In this document: piece after piece, positions 41,470-42,364 of the stretch
Layout of the letters: each line of letters starts with the position of its first letter
Numbering within the stretch: the stretch's first letter is position 1
Source of the DNA: an uncultured Acholeplasma sp.
Lineage (GTDB): Bacteria > Bacillota_I > Bacilli_A > Acholeplasmatales > Acholeplasmataceae
Assembly (NCBI GenBank): GCA_937934685.1
Contig: CALGYU010000016.1
Coordinates: 1 to 42,364 of the forward strand
DNA: 42,364 nucleotides
Direction: 5' to 3'
Position numbers and translations under genes: made by a program
Notes under the pieces: model-generated
Databases searched by the model: none
What the model saw: the letters and a program-made list of their open reading frames with translations, nothing else
What the model was told of the DNA's origin: nothing

Positions 41470-42198
41470 ATGAAAGAAAACCAAAGAAAGCTTAAGTTGC
41501 ATTTTATTTCTAACATACTTATCTCTATCACTTTATTAGCTTTCATTTTATTTATTTTATTTAATATAGAATCTTATCCCTTATTAAATACTATCCTTTT
41601 AATATTGTCATTGATTTTAGTTTTTTTATTGCTAAAATCTAATGAAAGATTTTTATATTATAAACATGAAAAAATTTTATTTGATCTTCTATATCAGAAA
41701 CAAGGTGTTTTATCTTGTGATAAAAAACTGTTTGATGAAGCCTTTTTTGTTCGTTTGAAAAAGGAATTAGGCTTTAAGTTATTCAAAAATACTTCAAAAT
41801 TCGGCATGTATTATAAAGTCGATAAAGGATTAAGAGATGGTAGGAGACATCAAACACTATATGCTGTTTTATTTATCTATGATGATGTTTCTTTTTTAGA
41901 TAAGCAATGTGCTGCTTCTTTTGAATCACTTGAAGACCATGTGTCTAAAGAAAGCAAATATTTTAGACAAGTTTTCTTGCAAGTGAAAGTTTCTAAGAGA
42001 AAAATCACTTCAGATGATATAAAAGATGTTGATAATATTTTTTATCTTTCAACTAAAAACAACAGTATTTCTGTTTTAAATATTTTATATACTCCTCTTC
42101 AAAACGAGTTATACTATTTAAGAAATTCTAAAGTATTTCTCCCTGGCTATTTAAAAGTAAGTTATCAGTTAATTGAACAACTATTAAATTTAAATTAA
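41470..42198 (+). CDS. Two-helix membrane protein, unknown function
   Basis: A 242-aa protein I do not recognise. A short basic N-terminus (KENQRKLKLH) is followed by two hydrophobic segments, about residues 12-32 and 38-57, then a basic patch (KSNERFLYYKHEK) and a soluble cytoplasmic domain of about 180 residues with alternating strands and helices, ending in a short hydrophobic/Leu-rich tail. No catalytic motif stands out; Cys at about 83 and 156 are isolated. It has AAGGAG upstream, its own extended -10 promoter and terminator. Its codon use looks like that of its neighbours. Confidence 0.8.
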   Translation: MKENQRKLKLHFISNILISITLLAFILFILFNIESYPLLNTILLILSLILVFLLLKSNERFLYYKHEKILFDLLYQKQGVLSCDKKLFDEAFFVRLKKELGFKLFKNTSKFGMYYKVDKGLRDGRRHQTLYAVLFIYDDVSFLDKQCAASFESLEDHVSKESKYFRQVFLQVKVSKRKITSDDIKDVDNIFYLSTKNNSISVLNILYTPLQNELYYLRNSKVFLPGYLKVSYQLIEQLLNLN

Positions 42199-42207
42199 CG
42201 TTATTTG

Positions 42208-42237
42208 ACACATCAATGAAATTTGGTGTGTTTTTTT
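42208..42237 (+). terminator. Terminator of the 41470 gene
   Basis: 9-bp stem ACACATCAA / TTGGTGTGT (one G-U pair), 6-base loop, T7. Confidence 0.88.
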
Positions 42238-42241
42238 ATGT

Positions 42242-42272
42242 AAAAAGAGAATGCCTAATTAAGCATTCTCTT
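42242..42272 (-). terminator. Terminator for a minus-strand gene beyond the right edge
   Basis: 10-bp perfect stem AAGAGAATGC / GCATTCTCTT with an 8-base loop and a U tract on the minus strand. No minus-strand gene end is recognisable in 42273-42364: all three frames have stops within about 15 codons of the edge. A second inverted repeat, AGTAAACC / GGTTTACT (42312-42337), has no U tract. Confidence 0.65.
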
Positions 42273-42364
42273 TATTGTTTTATGAATTTTACTATTTTAT
42301 TTTTTTTGTTAAGTAAACCTATAAGTAGTGGTTTACTCTATGAGTTTTTAATGCTAAAAAAAAG

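Noticed and set aside
42273..42364. Partial minus-strand gene at the right edge
   Set aside because: All three frames hit stops within about 15 codons of the edge and none resembles a protein C-terminus; only the terminator suggests a gene further right.
1..42364. CRISPR array, insertion sequence, prophage or tRNA genes
   Set aside because: I saw no regularly spaced repeats, transposase, phage structural genes or tRNA cloverleaf sequence; XerC is in its usual chromosomal context beside trmFO and is not evidence of a mobile element.

Overview
This is an AT-rich, densely packed window of core chromosome, most likely from an Acholeplasma-type mollicute (order Acholeplasmatales) or a close wall-less/low-GC Firmicute relative. 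TGA is used as a real stop (pepF and the patatin-like gene end in TGA), which excludes the Mycoplasma/Spiroplasma code. The Firmicute-type regulation (T-boxes, THF riboswitch, CcpA/cre, Spx, SufCDSUB) and the reduced gene set fit Acholeplasma. The genus call is inference; no 16S or phylogeny was run.

Layout. 1-337: tandem promoters and a boxA-like element pointing left on the minus strand, apparently the promoter region of an rRNA operon lying off the left edge. 338-7335: the translation/envelope cluster rpsB-tsf-pyrH-frr-(small membrane protein)-uppS-cdsA-rseP, in Bacillus order but without dxr. 7345-10496: trmFO-xerC-(NUDIX::dUTPase fusion). 10570-11258: folT with a THF riboswitch. 11242-13481: ClC transporter and ung. 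13579-14692: gapA with a cre site. 14783-17828: CYTH protein, spx and pepF, a Bacillus yjb-like neighbourhood. 17806-20775: T-box(Trp)-trpS, patatin-like lipase and a lipid kinase. 20790-22277: T-box(Tyr)-tyrS. 22304-23351: CcpA-like LacI-family regulator. 23404-25633: rpsP-khpA-rimM-trmD-rplS. 25661-30470: ylbF-ylbG, rsuA-like, def, and thiI-trmH-(TIM barrel). 30569-31392: rpsD behind a structured leader. 31417-34299: pgk-(XRE/cupin)-ptsH-tpiA. 34339-36518: a ComK-like protein, an orphan sugar-ABC ATPase and a PucR-type HTH protein. 36591-41369: sufCDSUB. 41415-42364: an unknown membrane protein and the right-edge terminators.

How the genes connect. Glycolysis (gapA, pgk, tpiA), HPr with the regulatory Ser46, a CcpA-like regulator, a full-consensus cre site at gapA and a near-cre site at the sugar ABC ATPase together suggest CcpA-based carbon control. 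The HPr has lost the Arg next to its phosphorylatable His. Uracil exclusion from DNA is represented by dUTPase (fused to NUDIX) and UNG. Folate uptake (folT, THF-controlled) lies directly upstream of the methylene-THF-dependent tRNA methylase trmFO. Several tRNA/rRNA modification genes (trmFO, trmD, thiI, trmH-like, rsuA-like) and two T-box-controlled synthetases are present.

The window is mainly housekeeping. I found no CRISPR array, insertion sequence, prophage, defence island or tRNA gene. The least ordinary items are the NUDIX-dUTPase fusion, the S2 protein with a SAP/Rho-N-like tail, the HPr with an altered active-site loop, the short ComK-like protein without a visible ribosome-binding site, and three structured leaders whose likely mechanisms can be read from the sequence.
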